Assembly (NCBI GenBank): GCA_002690045.1
Contig: NZDE01000010.1
Span: forward strand, 248,001-312,000
Direction of reading: 5' to 3'
Length of the DNA: 64,000 bases
Source of the DNA: Alphaproteobacteria bacterium
GTDB lineage: Bacteria > Pseudomonadota > Alphaproteobacteria > Micavibrionales > Micavibrionaceae
Under the pieces are notes generated by a model. It did no database searches. It had not been told where the DNA came from and saw nothing but the letters and a program-made list of their open reading frames with translations. The stretch's first letter is position 1; each line of letters starts with the position of its first letter. Made by a program: the position numbers and the translations under genes. Positions 8,904 to 17,990 of this stretch are shown piece after piece.

Positions 8904-8914
8904 GCGCTGCACGA

Positions 8915-8943
8915 TTGTTTAGCATCATTACATCATATATAAA
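8915..8943 (+). promoter_or_regulatory. Promoter-like site for the amino-acid dehydrogenase
   Basis: TTGTTT and TATAAA with a 17-base spacer, just after the terminator and about 45 bases before the start codon. Confidence 0.45.
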
Positions 8944-8988
8944 CTTGGCAGGATAATGAATATTGTCGATTAACAAGGAGTTTATAAG

Positions 8989-10125
8989 ATGCTTGTTGCA
9001 AAAGAGTTGGATGTTAAAAATCACGAAAGTTACCACAACCATGAACGTGTTGTGTATTTCGAGCATGAAGCGGCAGGGTTAAAGGCGATTATTTCGGTAC
9101 ATAATACGAATCTAGGCCCATCATTAGGCGGCTGCCGAATGTATCCGTATGAAACAGAAGAACAAGCATTAACTGATGTACTGCGTTTATCGCGTGGTAT
9201 GACATATAAATCGGCGCTAGCAGGTTTGCCATTAGGTGGTGGAAAGTCTGTGATTATTGGCAACCCGCGCACAGATAAAACGCCTGCTTTATTTGAGGCA
9301 ATGGGTGAGGCTGTTGAATATATGGGCGGCAGCTATGTTACGGCGGAAGATGTTGGTACAGCCGAAGAAAACATGGAATCAATATCCAAAAATACAAAAT
9401 TTGTTGCTGGCTTGCCTTTATCGGTATTACAGCAGCGTGTGCCTAACCCTGTTGGCGGTAACCCATCACCATATACGGCTTTTGGTGTGTTCTGTGGTTT
9501 AAAGGCTGCTGTGAAATATCGTTTAAAGAAAGACACTGTTGCAGGCTTAAAAGTCGGTGTGCAAGGTTTAGGCTCAGTCGGCTATGATTTATGCCGCTTT
9601 TTGGATGAAGAAGGGGCAACATTGTTTGTCTCTGACATCAATAAAGATGTGTTAGAACAGGCTAAGGCAGAGCTTAAGAATGTTCACGTTGTTGGCCTTG
9701 ATGATATTTATGATATGCCTGTTGATGTATATGCCCCATGTGCATTAGGCGCAACAGTGAATGACCAAACGATTGAGCGTTTGAAATGCAGCGTGATAGC
9801 TGGCGCGGCGAATAACCAATTACACCTGCGAAAGCATGACCAAATTTTACACGACAAAGGCATTCTTTATGCGCCTGATTATGTGATTAACTCAGGTGGT
9901 GTAATGTGCGTTGGTTACGAATTTTTCCAACTTACTAAAAACCCGTTTTCTTATGAGTTAAATGAGACGAACCTTAAAAATCATGTTGCTGAGATTGAAA
10001 ATGTAACGATGAAAATTTTCGATTATGCGCATAAACATGGCTTGCCATCTGGTGAAGCTGCGGATCGTTTAGCGGAAGAGATCTTTCTTAGCCCTGACCT
10101 TATTAAAACTGCCGCGAATAGCTAA
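8989..10125 (+). CDS. Leucine/valine/phenylalanine dehydrogenase family
   Basis: NAD-dependent oxidative deamination of a branched-chain or aromatic amino acid to its 2-oxo acid; 378 aa. The N-terminal Glu/Leu/Phe/Val dehydrogenase domain has LGPSLGGCRMYPY and the catalytic lysine in LPLGGGKSVIIGNP. The Rossmann domain has GVQGLGSVGYDL, and GAANNQL and NSGGVMCV follow. Members differ in side-chain preference, so leucine versus valine cannot be settled. AAGGAG is well placed before ATG 8989. It appears monocistronic between a terminator on each side. Confidence 0.92.
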   Translation: MLVAKELDVKNHESYHNHERVVYFEHEAAGLKAIISVHNTNLGPSLGGCRMYPYETEEQALTDVLRLSRGMTYKSALAGLPLGGGKSVIIGNPRTDKTPALFEAMGEAVEYMGGSYVTAEDVGTAEENMESISKNTKFVAGLPLSVLQQRVPNPVGGNPSPYTAFGVFCGLKAAVKYRLKKDTVAGLKVGVQGLGSVGYDLCRFLDEEGATLFVSDINKDVLEQAKAELKNVHVVGLDDIYDMPVDVYAPCALGATVNDQTIERLKCSVIAGAANNQLHLRKHDQILHDKGILYAPDYVINSGGVMCVGYEFFQLTKNPFSYELNETNLKNHVAEIENVTMKIFDYAHKHGLPSGEAADRLAEEIFLSPDLIKTAANS

Positions 10126-10150
10126 GTAATAATATATAGAGATTCTTTTG

Positions 10151-10180
10151 AGCCGCCTGTATGTATTTGTAGGCGGTTTA
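10151..10180 (+). terminator. Probable terminator after the dehydrogenase
   Basis: AGCCGCCT pairs with AGGCGGTT (one G-T pair) around a 12-base loop, followed by TATTTA. The tail is weaker than usual. Confidence 0.55.
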
Positions 10181-10196
10181 TTTATGAAAATACTTA

Positions 10197-10225
10197 TTGA
10201 CATAATGCTATTAATCTTTTATTAA
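10197..10225 (+). promoter_or_regulatory. Sigma-70-like promoter of the six-paralog array
   Basis: TTGACA and TATTAA with a 17-base spacer, about 75 bases before the first array gene. No comparable site is obvious between the later genes, which fits one long transcript. Confidence 0.55.
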
Positions 10226-10297
10226 TACTTCAATTTACTATATGGGCGGAGTCTATCTGCCCTTAAAAAAATGAACATAGGAAATGCGGCAGGTATA

Positions 10298-11167
10298 ATG
10301 AAGAATCTAAAGAAATTATGGCTTAATATATGTGGTGGGTGTGACTTTCTAGTCAGCCGTGCGGCAAAACCATCGACTTGGGTCATTGGCGGTGGGATCG
10401 GCATTGCTTGCGGCGCGTTATTGGGTGTGGGTGTTGCAGCGCTTGAGCAGGATAGCAACGATAAGCTTGATGACATTCGCGAGGATTATCAAGCATGGAA
10501 GGCGGATAACGCGAAATTTGATACGCAAGTTTTTGCTATTGACCCTGCTAATGTATGTGGGATTGATGAGGGGTGGTATTTCGCCGTGAAGGAAAAAAAC
10601 GGTGATTACGCGCTTTATAAAGGCGAAAAAGGTAATTATTACCCGCAGGATAAAGACTTCGCTGAAGATTTTGCTGAAGATTTAAGGGATTGCTTTACGG
10701 CGCTCCGTGCTTTGGATGAGCAGCAGGCTAACTTCGAAATTGATTTTAATGTTGTTGCGTCTCAGGCGCTTCGCTCGGATAACACTCTGGAAGAGGGCGA
10801 TACTGTTATTCGCTACCTTAAGGCTTATCATTCATATTTTGATGGCACTTTACAGCGTCTTGTGAATGAATTTGGCGAAGACGCTGCATTTGAGAAGCTT
10901 GAATCTGTATGGGGTGATGCGCTTGACGCATTTGAAGACGGTGATGCTTTTGAAGCGGCTGATTATCAAGATATCCCTACATATGAATATACGTATCAAG
11001 CTGCTGAATTTCCGCTTGCGCCGATATTCCACTTTGCGGTTATTGGTCTGTTTGCGGGGGGGATTGGCGCAGGGTTCTCTAAAACACCGTCAGCAGATTA
11101 TAAAGACCGCGCAGAAAAACGTGATGAACGCCGCCGTGCGTTAGACGCGAAGCCATTAGATTTTTAA
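10298..11167 (+). CDS. Two-span membrane protein, array member 1 of 6
   Basis: A 289-aa protein of no recognised family. It has a short basic N-terminal helix (MKNLKKLWLN), a glycine-rich membrane span at about residues 28-50, an acidic ectodomain of about 190 residues, a second span, and a charged tail ending RRRALDAKPLDF. By the positive-inside rule both ends face the cytoplasm and the ectodomain the periplasm. The ectodomain has the family's two cysteines (ANVCGIDEG and LRDCFTAL) about 45 residues apart. I chose ATG 10298 because members 2 and 3 start MKALKKAW and MKGLKKAW and AGG lies just upstream; an ATG 27 bases earlier is in frame. Confidence 0.82.
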   Translation: MKNLKKLWLNICGGCDFLVSRAAKPSTWVIGGGIGIACGALLGVGVAALEQDSNDKLDDIREDYQAWKADNAKFDTQVFAIDPANVCGIDEGWYFAVKEKNGDYALYKGEKGNYYPQDKDFAEDFAEDLRDCFTALRALDEQQANFEIDFNVVASQALRSDNTLEEGDTVIRYLKAYHSYFDGTLQRLVNEFGEDAAFEKLESVWGDALDAFEDGDAFEAADYQDIPTYEYTYQAAEFPLAPIFHFAVIGLFAGGIGAGFSKTPSADYKDRAEKRDERRRALDAKPLDF

Positions 11168-11182
11168 GAAGAGGGTAGAAAA

Positions 11183-12028
11183 ATGAAAGCATTAAAAAAG
11201 GCATGGATAAACACGGAAGGTTTTTTTGACTTCTTCCGTTCGCGCTATAACGGTATTGGTGAAATGATCGGTGGCGGAGTTGGCGGCGCGGCTATAGGAT
11301 TCTTTTTTGGTGGTATGGTCGGGCTGATTTATTCCGAAGAGGCAAGTGATAAAGAGGCTTTTATTAATGAAAATATAGAGCCTGAATCTGTTTATTTACA
11401 AGTTGATTTTCCATCTAGCTGCGACATTGATGATGGCTTTGCGTATGTGGCCAAAGGGCCAAACGGTAAACATACACTTTATATAGATGGTGAACCACAG
11501 ACCGAACGTAATTCAAAACGTTTTGTTGAGGATGTAGAGGATTGTATCGCTGATATGAAAGACGATCCGTCAATGCTAGAAACCACAACAATCCGCCTAC
11601 GTTACAACGTGTCGCAGCCAATGCGTACGGTTGACCTTAATGACGAAGATGCGACAGAGAATTTTCGCGTAACACGTAGCAGTGATGATTCAGAAGAAAT
11701 GTCTTTGGTAGAATGGGATAAGCAGCTAGCGGAGCATAAAGACGGCGCTATTGGTGCATTGCAAAGCCTTTGGAAAGGTGCTTTGGCTGATTTTGAAGAT
11801 GGTGATATTTATAACCATATAGAGGCAAAAGACGTCACAACATTGGAATATAAGGATGATTATGCACCATATTATTGGTCAATACCGCTTTATGCTGCGG
11901 CTGGTTTAGGCGCATTCGGTTTCTTTGGTGCAGGTTTTGGCCGTATGCCAGATTCTGAAGCTAGAGCCCGAAAAGAAAACCGCGCCGCGCGTCGTCGCGC
12001 GCTAGATTCTAAGCCGTTAGATTTTTAA
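11183..12028 (+). CDS. Two-span membrane protein, array member 2 of 6
   Basis: A 281-aa paralog of its neighbours. The N-terminus MKALKKAWINTEGFFDFFRSR is nearly the same as member 3. Then come a Gly-rich span, an acidic ectodomain with FPSSCDIDDGF and a second cysteine in VEDCIADM, the hairpin-like KGPNGKHTLY, a second span, and a tail ending RRRALDSKPLDF. It begins 15 bases after member 1 with GAGGG upstream. Role unknown; periplasmic exposure of the acidic, probably disulfide-bonded domain is inferred from charge distribution. Confidence 0.82.
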   Translation: MKALKKAWINTEGFFDFFRSRYNGIGEMIGGGVGGAAIGFFFGGMVGLIYSEEASDKEAFINENIEPESVYLQVDFPSSCDIDDGFAYVAKGPNGKHTLYIDGEPQTERNSKRFVEDVEDCIADMKDDPSMLETTTIRLRYNVSQPMRTVDLNDEDATENFRVTRSSDDSEEMSLVEWDKQLAEHKDGAIGALQSLWKGALADFEDGDIYNHIEAKDVTTLEYKDDYAPYYWSIPLYAAAGLGAFGFFGAGFGRMPDSEARARKENRAARRRALDSKPLDF

Positions 12029-12044
12029 AAAGAGGGTATAAACA

Positions 12045-12893
12045 ATGAAAGGACTAAAAAAAGCATGGATTAACGTAGAGGGGTTCTTTGATTTCTTCCG
12101 TGCACGCTTTAAAGGGGTGGTAGCCACTATTGGAAATACGTTGAGTTCAGCTTTTGGCGGTTTTGTTGTTTTTGGCGCTATAGGCGTTGGGATGTCGACT
12201 GTAAATGACGGTATGGAGCAATTCATTGATGAAAATGCAAAATATCAAGATATGAGTGTGGCTATTGATTTTCCAGGTGATTGCGATGATTTAAGTGGTG
12301 TTTTTCTTGCGGAAAAAGGGCCGAATGGTCGCCATACGCTTTATAAATATGATGGTAATGATGTCTTTGTAGCTCTAAGTGAAGGGGCGAGTGAGGATTT
12401 TGCAGATGAAGCGCGTGAATGTTTTGAACGTGCGGCAAGTGATTCGGAATTGCGTAAAGACTTTACCATGTATGAAGGCTATGGGATTTCACAGCCTTTC
12501 CGCAATGTGAATACCGAAGATGCTGGAGATACATTTGATTACCGTGCTTTACAAAGAGGCGGCGATGGACATAGTTTTGAGGATTGGGCGGTAACTTTTC
12601 CGAATGAACAGGCTGCGCTAGAAGGGCTCGTCAATCGTTGGACGCCGCCGCTTAATGATTTTGAGAAAGAGCAGATTTATGATCATAAAAAAGCGGATGA
12701 TGTTAAGACGTTCACATATACCGATACATACCAACCATATAATTATAATTGGATAAAATTTGGTGTGATTGCAGGCGCGTCATACGGGTTATTGATGAGC
12801 TTCGCTGGCGGTATCAGCGCAGCGGGGCGCGAACGTAAAGAAAACCGCGCCGCACGCCGCCGCGCATTAGATGCACAGAATTTGGATTTTTAG
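12045..12893 (+). CDS. Two-span membrane protein, array member 3 of 6
   Basis: A 282-aa paralog closest to member 2: MKGLKKAWINVEGFFDFF at the start, FPGDCDDLSG and ARECFERA for the cysteine pair, KGPNGRHTLY for the hairpin, and a tail KENRAARRRALDAQNLDF. Sixteen bases separate it from member 2, with GAGGG before the start. Members 1-3 share the RRRALD tail and form one subgroup. Confidence 0.82.
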   Translation: MKGLKKAWINVEGFFDFFRARFKGVVATIGNTLSSAFGGFVVFGAIGVGMSTVNDGMEQFIDENAKYQDMSVAIDFPGDCDDLSGVFLAEKGPNGRHTLYKYDGNDVFVALSEGASEDFADEARECFERAASDSELRKDFTMYEGYGISQPFRNVNTEDAGDTFDYRALQRGGDGHSFEDWAVTFPNEQAALEGLVNRWTPPLNDFEKEQIYDHKKADDVKTFTYTDTYQPYNYNWIKFGVIAGASYGLLMSFAGGISAAGRERKENRAARRRALDAQNLDF

Positions 12894-12905
12894 GAGTAAA
12901 TAGGT

Positions 12906-13835
12906 ATGAATAAATTAAAAATTATGGGTCTAAAGACGATTGGCGCCGTTGATTATTATGCGTCATCGCTTAGGAATAACTCTTTTCTCGCCGTTGCAAT
13001 GTCTGTGGCGATGGGCTGTTTGTTTACCTTGATGTCTGCGGGGTTTACAGCTGTTGTTAAGGAGATAAACCTTAAAGATGCTGCAGACGATTTAGAAAAT
13101 GTTACGACGCGCCAGGATGGTTTTGTTTACGGTTTTCCATCAAGTTGTGACATGGATTATGATTATTATCTTATTGCTAAAGATAATGAGGGTGAGTGGT
13201 CGCTTAGCGCGGGTGATAATCTTTCCATAGTTGATGTTTTGCCGGTAGATGAGCAGCAGGATCAATATGATGATGTAAAAAATTGCGTCGCACATATGGT
13301 CGATTGGGCAAAGAATGATAAGTTCAGCTTCGCTGAAGAATTTAAATATGCGGGGAATGTAACATATTCCGCGCCAATTATTATTCATGATATTAACAGC
13401 GATGAAAACACGCTGCGTATTGATGTTATAGATGGCGTGCCTTTTGGTGAGACGTCTAAAATGCGCTTGGATAAAATTGTTGCGGCCCATGATGATTATG
13501 AAGAAGAAGGCGATAACACAGCCATTTATAAAGGTGAATTTTCAAAGGCTGCAACTGGCTTTATTGAATATATGGATGACCACCAAGACGATGAAATATA
13601 TTTCAAAGGCGAACAGATTAAAAATGCCAATCGTCACCCTGTTTATGAATATGACAGTATGACATTTAAAGACATATTATGGTTTGGTGGAGGAAGTCTG
13701 TCGTTAAGTTTCTTGTTCGTTGCAGGGCCAATGACGTCATATCGCGGCAGCGCTTATGATGCGCGCGCGGAAAAGCGCAACGCGCGCATCGGTGAGCTGA
13801 ACGCGTTAAGCGGACGTGATAAGCCGCTAATGTAA
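12906..13835 (+). CDS. Two-span membrane protein, array member 4 of 6
   Basis: A 309-aa paralog that opens the second subgroup (members 4-6). The start is MNKLKIMGLKTIGAVDYY; the first span lies at about residues 27-50. The ectodomain has FPSSCDMDYDYYLIAK and VKNCVAHM, then WAKNDKFSFAEEFKYA, a block shared with members 5 and 6. After a second span the tail reads AEKRNARIGELNAL and ends DKPLM. It starts 12 bases after member 3, so co-transcription is likely. Confidence 0.82.
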   Translation: MNKLKIMGLKTIGAVDYYASSLRNNSFLAVAMSVAMGCLFTLMSAGFTAVVKEINLKDAADDLENVTTRQDGFVYGFPSSCDMDYDYYLIAKDNEGEWSLSAGDNLSIVDVLPVDEQQDQYDDVKNCVAHMVDWAKNDKFSFAEEFKYAGNVTYSAPIIIHDINSDENTLRIDVIDGVPFGETSKMRLDKIVAAHDDYEEEGDNTAIYKGEFSKAATGFIEYMDDHQDDEIYFKGEQIKNANRHPVYEYDSMTFKDILWFGGGSLSLSFLFVAGPMTSYRGSAYDARAEKRNARIGELNALSGRDKPLM

Positions 13836-13862
13836 TACAAGGATTTTAAGGGAGTAGGGTAG

Positions 13863-14783
13863 ATGAACATCAGAAAAAATTGGTTAAAATGTGTTGGCGC
13901 GGTGGATTATGTGTTCACGGGCCTCACAAAAGACCTAGGTGATAATGTTGCGAAGGTTGGGATAGCGTCAGCAATAGGTGGAATAGTGTTTACTATTGCT
14001 GCGACAATTACGGCCCAGAACTATGCGCAAGATTTTTCCGAAGATTTGGATACAGGTGATTTGGCTGTCCAAGATGGCGGCGCACAGTTTGGTTTTCCTG
14101 AAGACTGTGGAGTCGGCGAGGGGTATTATCTATTCTCAAAGAATCCGAATGGCGGCTATGAGCTAAGTTACTCATATTCCAATGAATGGTCGAATGTACG
14201 TAGCGAACAAGACCAAAAGAAAATGTTAGATAATGCCAATGAATGCATGGACACAATTAAAGGCTGGGCGAAAAAAAATAATTATAAATTTGCTGATGAA
14301 TTTTCTTATCTAGCTGATGTCGAATACACAGATGTTGGCCTTGTTTATGAAACAGATACAAAGGTCTCATCTCTCTATAAGGATGTTATTGGTGATGATA
14401 TTGAAACTATGAGTGAAGTCATAAAAGAGTATGACGAATATGATGTCTCTGGCAGTAATATCAAGCTTTATAAAGCTGAATTTAATAAAGCGGTAGAGGC
14501 TTGGGATTATTATACTGATCGCTTTAATCCAGATGTTGAGTATTATGATTCTGACGGCAACATAAAATACGCGAACCAATATGCACGCTATGAATACGAT
14601 GACCAGTTTAATTCATCGTCATGGTTTTTCTATTCCTGTTTAGCAGGCGGCCTAATGCTGTGTGGCATTGGGCTTTCATCAAGTACCTATCGTGGCGCAG
14701 GTTATTATGAACGTAAAGAAAAACGCGACCAGAGAATCGCTGAACTAAGCGTTATGGATGGCCGTAGCGGCCCATTGATGTAG
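13863..14783 (+). CDS. Two-span membrane protein, array member 5 of 6
   Basis: A 306-aa paralog closest to member 4: MNIRKNWLKCVGAVDYV at the start, FPEDCGVGEGYYLFSK and ANECMDTI for the cysteine pair, WAKKNNYKFADEFSYLADVEYT, then YARYEYDD just before the second span, and a tail KRDQRIAELSVMDGRSGPLM. It carries extra cysteines in the second span (SCLAGG, LCGIG). Gap to member 4 is 27 bases, with GGGAG upstream. Confidence 0.82.
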   Translation: MNIRKNWLKCVGAVDYVFTGLTKDLGDNVAKVGIASAIGGIVFTIAATITAQNYAQDFSEDLDTGDLAVQDGGAQFGFPEDCGVGEGYYLFSKNPNGGYELSYSYSNEWSNVRSEQDQKKMLDNANECMDTIKGWAKKNNYKFADEFSYLADVEYTDVGLVYETDTKVSSLYKDVIGDDIETMSEVIKEYDEYDVSGSNIKLYKAEFNKAVEAWDYYTDRFNPDVEYYDSDGNIKYANQYARYEYDDQFNSSSWFFYSCLAGGLMLCGIGLSSSTYRGAGYYERKEKRDQRIAELSVMDGRSGPLM

Positions 14784-14822
14784 GCGTAACAAAAATAGAG
14801 ATAAACATAGGAAAAATATCAA

Positions 14823-15737
14823 ATGGGTATGAAATCAGCGTTAATACGGACAACAGGTGTTTTAGACGCGATAGGATCTAGCTTAGGCCTGATTTTTAAA
14901 GCTGATGTTCTAATAGGGTTTTATTTGGGGGCTCTGGCTGCTGCGGGGGGGACTAGCCTATATATGGCTTATGACCAAGGTCCTATCAATGATCTTAATG
15001 ATTATGTCGATGGTGCGCTACCAGTGGGCTATGATGGCGCTTTGATGCAATTTCCAGATGTTTGCGGCCTTGATGATGATGTTTATTTGCTGTCGAAAAA
15101 ACCGGGCGGTGGTTATGAAGTGAGTGTCGGGAATGGTAATTATGCCCGCGTTATCCCGCAAGATGAGCAAGATGATCTGGTTAAGGAAATGTCAGATTGT
15201 ATGCAGACAATAAATAAATGGGCATCCAAAGACAATTTTGAATTTACAGATGAATTTAAATTTGCGGCAAATGTCGAACATACCCAGGCAGGCCTTGTTT
15301 ATGACCTGAATGATGAAACTTATACATTGTATAAAGATGTTAGCCTAGAAGATGACCTTGAGACTATGCAATCCGTTGTTAAGGATTTGGATGCATATGA
15401 TAGTAAAAATGATAATATACAGTTGTATCGAGACCAATTCGCTGTCGCTGCTGCTGCGTGGAAGAGTTTTGAGAAAAACTATGCAATATCTGAGCGTTAT
15501 TTCGACAGCGCTGGACAAATTAAAGATAAGGCAAGTTATGCGCGCTATGATCATGATAGCGCCACGCTTGTAGATAAGTTGACTGTAACGTTCGGCAGTG
15601 CTTATTTAGGGCTTATGTTTGCTGGATTTATGAATAATCGTGGGCTTGGCACGGGATATAGGGGCCGCGCAGAGAAACGAAAAGAAGAACTAGAGAAGCT
15701 GGATATTTTAAAAGGGCGCGACGTGCCGAAGTTTTAA
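14823..15737 (+). CDS. Two-span membrane protein, array member 6 of 6
   Basis: A 304-aa paralog closest to member 5: FPDVCGLDDDVYLLSK and MSDCMQTINKWASKD, FADE/FTDEFKFAANVEHTQAGLVYD, YARYDHD before the second span, and a tail AEKRKEELEKLDILKGRDVPKF. The N-terminus lacks the strong basic patch of the others (MGMKSALIRTTG). A second in-frame ATG lies six bases in. It ends the array; only eight bases separate it from the convergent YjbH-like gene, and no clear terminator was seen between them. Confidence 0.82.
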   Translation: MGMKSALIRTTGVLDAIGSSLGLIFKADVLIGFYLGALAAAGGTSLYMAYDQGPINDLNDYVDGALPVGYDGALMQFPDVCGLDDDVYLLSKKPGGGYEVSVGNGNYARVIPQDEQDDLVKEMSDCMQTINKWASKDNFEFTDEFKFAANVEHTQAGLVYDLNDETYTLYKDVSLEDDLETMQSVVKDLDAYDSKNDNIQLYRDQFAVAAAAWKSFEKNYAISERYFDSAGQIKDKASYARYDHDSATLVDKLTVTFGSAYLGLMFAGFMNNRGLGTGYRGRAEKRKEELEKLDILKGRDVPKF

Positions 15738-15745
15738 GCGCTTAG

Positions 15746-17890
15746 CTATTCTGCAACTATATCTCCCCAATTCTGGATAAGGTGGCGGCGGGAGAGTTGT
15801 TCAGTTTGTTCAAATAAACCAAAAGGCTTATCCAGGCGCTGCGCGGCATTACGGCCAAGCGGCGCTGTTTTTAGGGTGACTTCACTGCCATTTGGTAGGA
15901 AGCGTAGTGAACCTAGCGGTACGCTAACATTCAGCCCGCCATATAAATGCGTTGTGCCGCCAAATACATCTTGGTCTTGCTTGTTGGTGGCGTTGACGAA
16001 ACCGTTTATGCGCGCGCCATTGCGGAAATTATGGCTGATTTTACCGCTTACCCCATAATCTTTGGCTAAGAACCGTCCAGCAGATAGGCTGATGGTTGTG
16101 TCGGTGCTTGGTAATTCGTAAAAGGCGTTAACATGTCCTGTAATTGTCGCGGTGCCTTGTTCAAATCCGCTTGCCCCTGCGGTGAATGGATCACGCTTGA
16201 TAACATCAAAAAACTCTGCGCCAATTGCCCATGTTTTGTCAAATGGGCGATAAAGAATTTCAGCGCCTGCGCCTAGGTACATTTCTTCTAAATAGCCTGC
16301 ACTGGCGGCGAAGTAGATGTTATCTTTTAATGTTGTGTTATAGACAAAGGCCATTTGGTCAAAAGCCATGCCGTTGGCGGCAAAGTCTTCAACGTTTCCA
16401 CGAATGATTTTTGGATCACTTTGGCGTAGGTGTTTTAGCCCCTCTAGATTGTTAAATAGGTTTAGGCGTAGGCGGTTAATGGATAAGAAGTTGCGTTTGA
16501 ACGGATAGTTTCGCTGTACCAGTAAGGCGCTGCGCGTCAATGTGCCATTATCTTCTTCGTTGAGGCTGACATGGTTTTCAAGGGTGAAGCTCCAGAACTT
16601 TGATTTATCATCACGGTAGAGTGGGGTTGGCTTTGCCGCCTTAAATTTTTTCTTACTGATCTGGGCGTTGTGCCATATTTCTTCGGCGCTAGATATATGT
16701 TCATTTACGGCATAATCTAGATCACGGGTCAGGATTTTGACTTTAGGACCTTTTAGGCCATAGCGCAGGGGTTCTAACGCTATGGTGTCTAGGCTTGCGT
16801 AGCTTGTATCAACCTGATGCTGCGCAGCTTTGCCGATGATATAGGGGAGGGTCTCGTGCTGCCCCGCGGTTTCTAGCTGGATTGTTTTCGTGTTGTTTTC
16901 GTATTCTGTTTTGGTGACAAAAGTTTCTGGCGGCGTGTCTTTAATAATTTCTAGGTCATCTATGCCAGTAATTTTGCGGGCGATTTTATTAGTGAGGCTT
17001 TCGCGTTCACCGCGCTTGGCGCTGCGTGTTTTGATGTCTTGCACGGGGGTAGATAGGTGGAGCTGTCCCATGATTTTGTTATTGCCGCTCATCCCAACGC
17101 CGAGGGAGAGCCATTCCGTTGGCGCGTAATTGATGCCGAAGCTGTAAGCGGCAGGGGCGTGGAAGCCGCTAATGACTTGCTGTTCGCTGACATAGCGGTC
17201 AGCGCCATAATCTGCGCTAAGGCTCAGCCCGTTGATGGGGCTATTCCACACAAGGCTTGTGAAAAAGCCGATATTTTCGCCTGTGAACCAATCATCAGGG
17301 CTGCTGGCGTCTTCGCCGTCAAGGGGGCGTTTCTGGTCAAAATGGTTGCCGAATACAGCAAATGGGTTGTTCACATGTTTGGCGCTGCCAAAGCGCCCCC
17401 ACCCCATACCCGCGGTAAAGTCAAAATCACCATAACGTTTACTGGCGGCGATATATTCCCCTGCCATGCGTTTATGCCCCACGGCAGACATCATGCCGAT
17501 GGATATTTCGGGGCGGACGCGGCTTTCTTGCAATAGGCGGAGCTTCAAATCTAACCCAGGGAAGAGGCGGTGGGCATCGTCTTTGGCGCTTGAAATTTCT
17601 GCGCTTTGGCGCAGCTGCGCATGTAGCCCATCCAACAGCTGTACGCCGAAGCCATAATGTATATATGGATCAAGCGTTGCGATATTGGCGCTGATTGTAC
17701 CAGTTTTAAAATGGCGCGCATTTGGGGTAGTTAGTGTACCGCCTTGCCCATATATGGATTTCGACACAAAATGTTTGAAATTTGGCGCAGAATCTTGCTG
17801 CGCATGTCCCTTATGCGGGGCTGCAATGCTAAATAAAACTGTGGTGCATATTAATGCGGCGATATGCCGACGTGGTGTTTTGAGAAACAT
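15746..17890 (-). CDS. YjbH/GfcD-type outer-membrane lipoprotein-like beta-barrel
   Basis: A 714-aa exported protein of the YjbH domain family, linked in other bacteria to surface polysaccharide production. A signal peptide (about residues 1-30, GHAQ|QD) is followed by the family's opening IYGQGGTLTTPNARHFKTGTI. PEISIGMMSAVGHKRMAGEY, GMGWGRFG and NPFAVFGNHF match the typical ..G..EY..ASK and GLGWGRL..NP region. The second half is rich in alternating strands, consistent with a barrel. No other polysaccharide genes (yjbEFG/gfc) are next to it. It could alternatively serve a different envelope role. Confidence 0.75.
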   Translation of the reverse strand: MFLKTPRRHIAALICTTVLFSIAAPHKGHAQQDSAPNFKHFVSKSIYGQGGTLTTPNARHFKTGTISANIATLDPYIHYGFGVQLLDGLHAQLRQSAEISSAKDDAHRLFPGLDLKLRLLQESRVRPEISIGMMSAVGHKRMAGEYIAASKRYGDFDFTAGMGWGRFGSAKHVNNPFAVFGNHFDQKRPLDGEDASSPDDWFTGENIGFFTSLVWNSPINGLSLSADYGADRYVSEQQVISGFHAPAAYSFGINYAPTEWLSLGVGMSGNNKIMGQLHLSTPVQDIKTRSAKRGERESLTNKIARKITGIDDLEIIKDTPPETFVTKTEYENNTKTIQLETAGQHETLPYIIGKAAQHQVDTSYASLDTIALEPLRYGLKGPKVKILTRDLDYAVNEHISSAEEIWHNAQISKKKFKAAKPTPLYRDDKSKFWSFTLENHVSLNEEDNGTLTRSALLVQRNYPFKRNFLSINRLRLNLFNNLEGLKHLRQSDPKIIRGNVEDFAANGMAFDQMAFVYNTTLKDNIYFAASAGYLEEMYLGAGAEILYRPFDKTWAIGAEFFDVIKRDPFTAGASGFEQGTATITGHVNAFYELPSTDTTISLSAGRFLAKDYGVSGKISHNFRNGARINGFVNATNKQDQDVFGGTTHLYGGLNVSVPLGSLRFLPNGSEVTLKTAPLGRNAAQRLDKPFGLFEQTEQLSRRHLIQNWGDIVAE

Positions 17891-17990
17891 ATGGATATGT
17901 GTTGTGAATATTCAACTACTTACGATTCTAAATGGAAGTCAAAGAAACGCCAAGTGATGTGCTGGATTTTAGAGAAGTTGTGCGCAATTA

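Noticed and set aside
17057-17536. A 159-codon plus-strand frame inside the YjbH-like gene
   Set aside because: It is the reverse of a well supported coding region and shows no family features.
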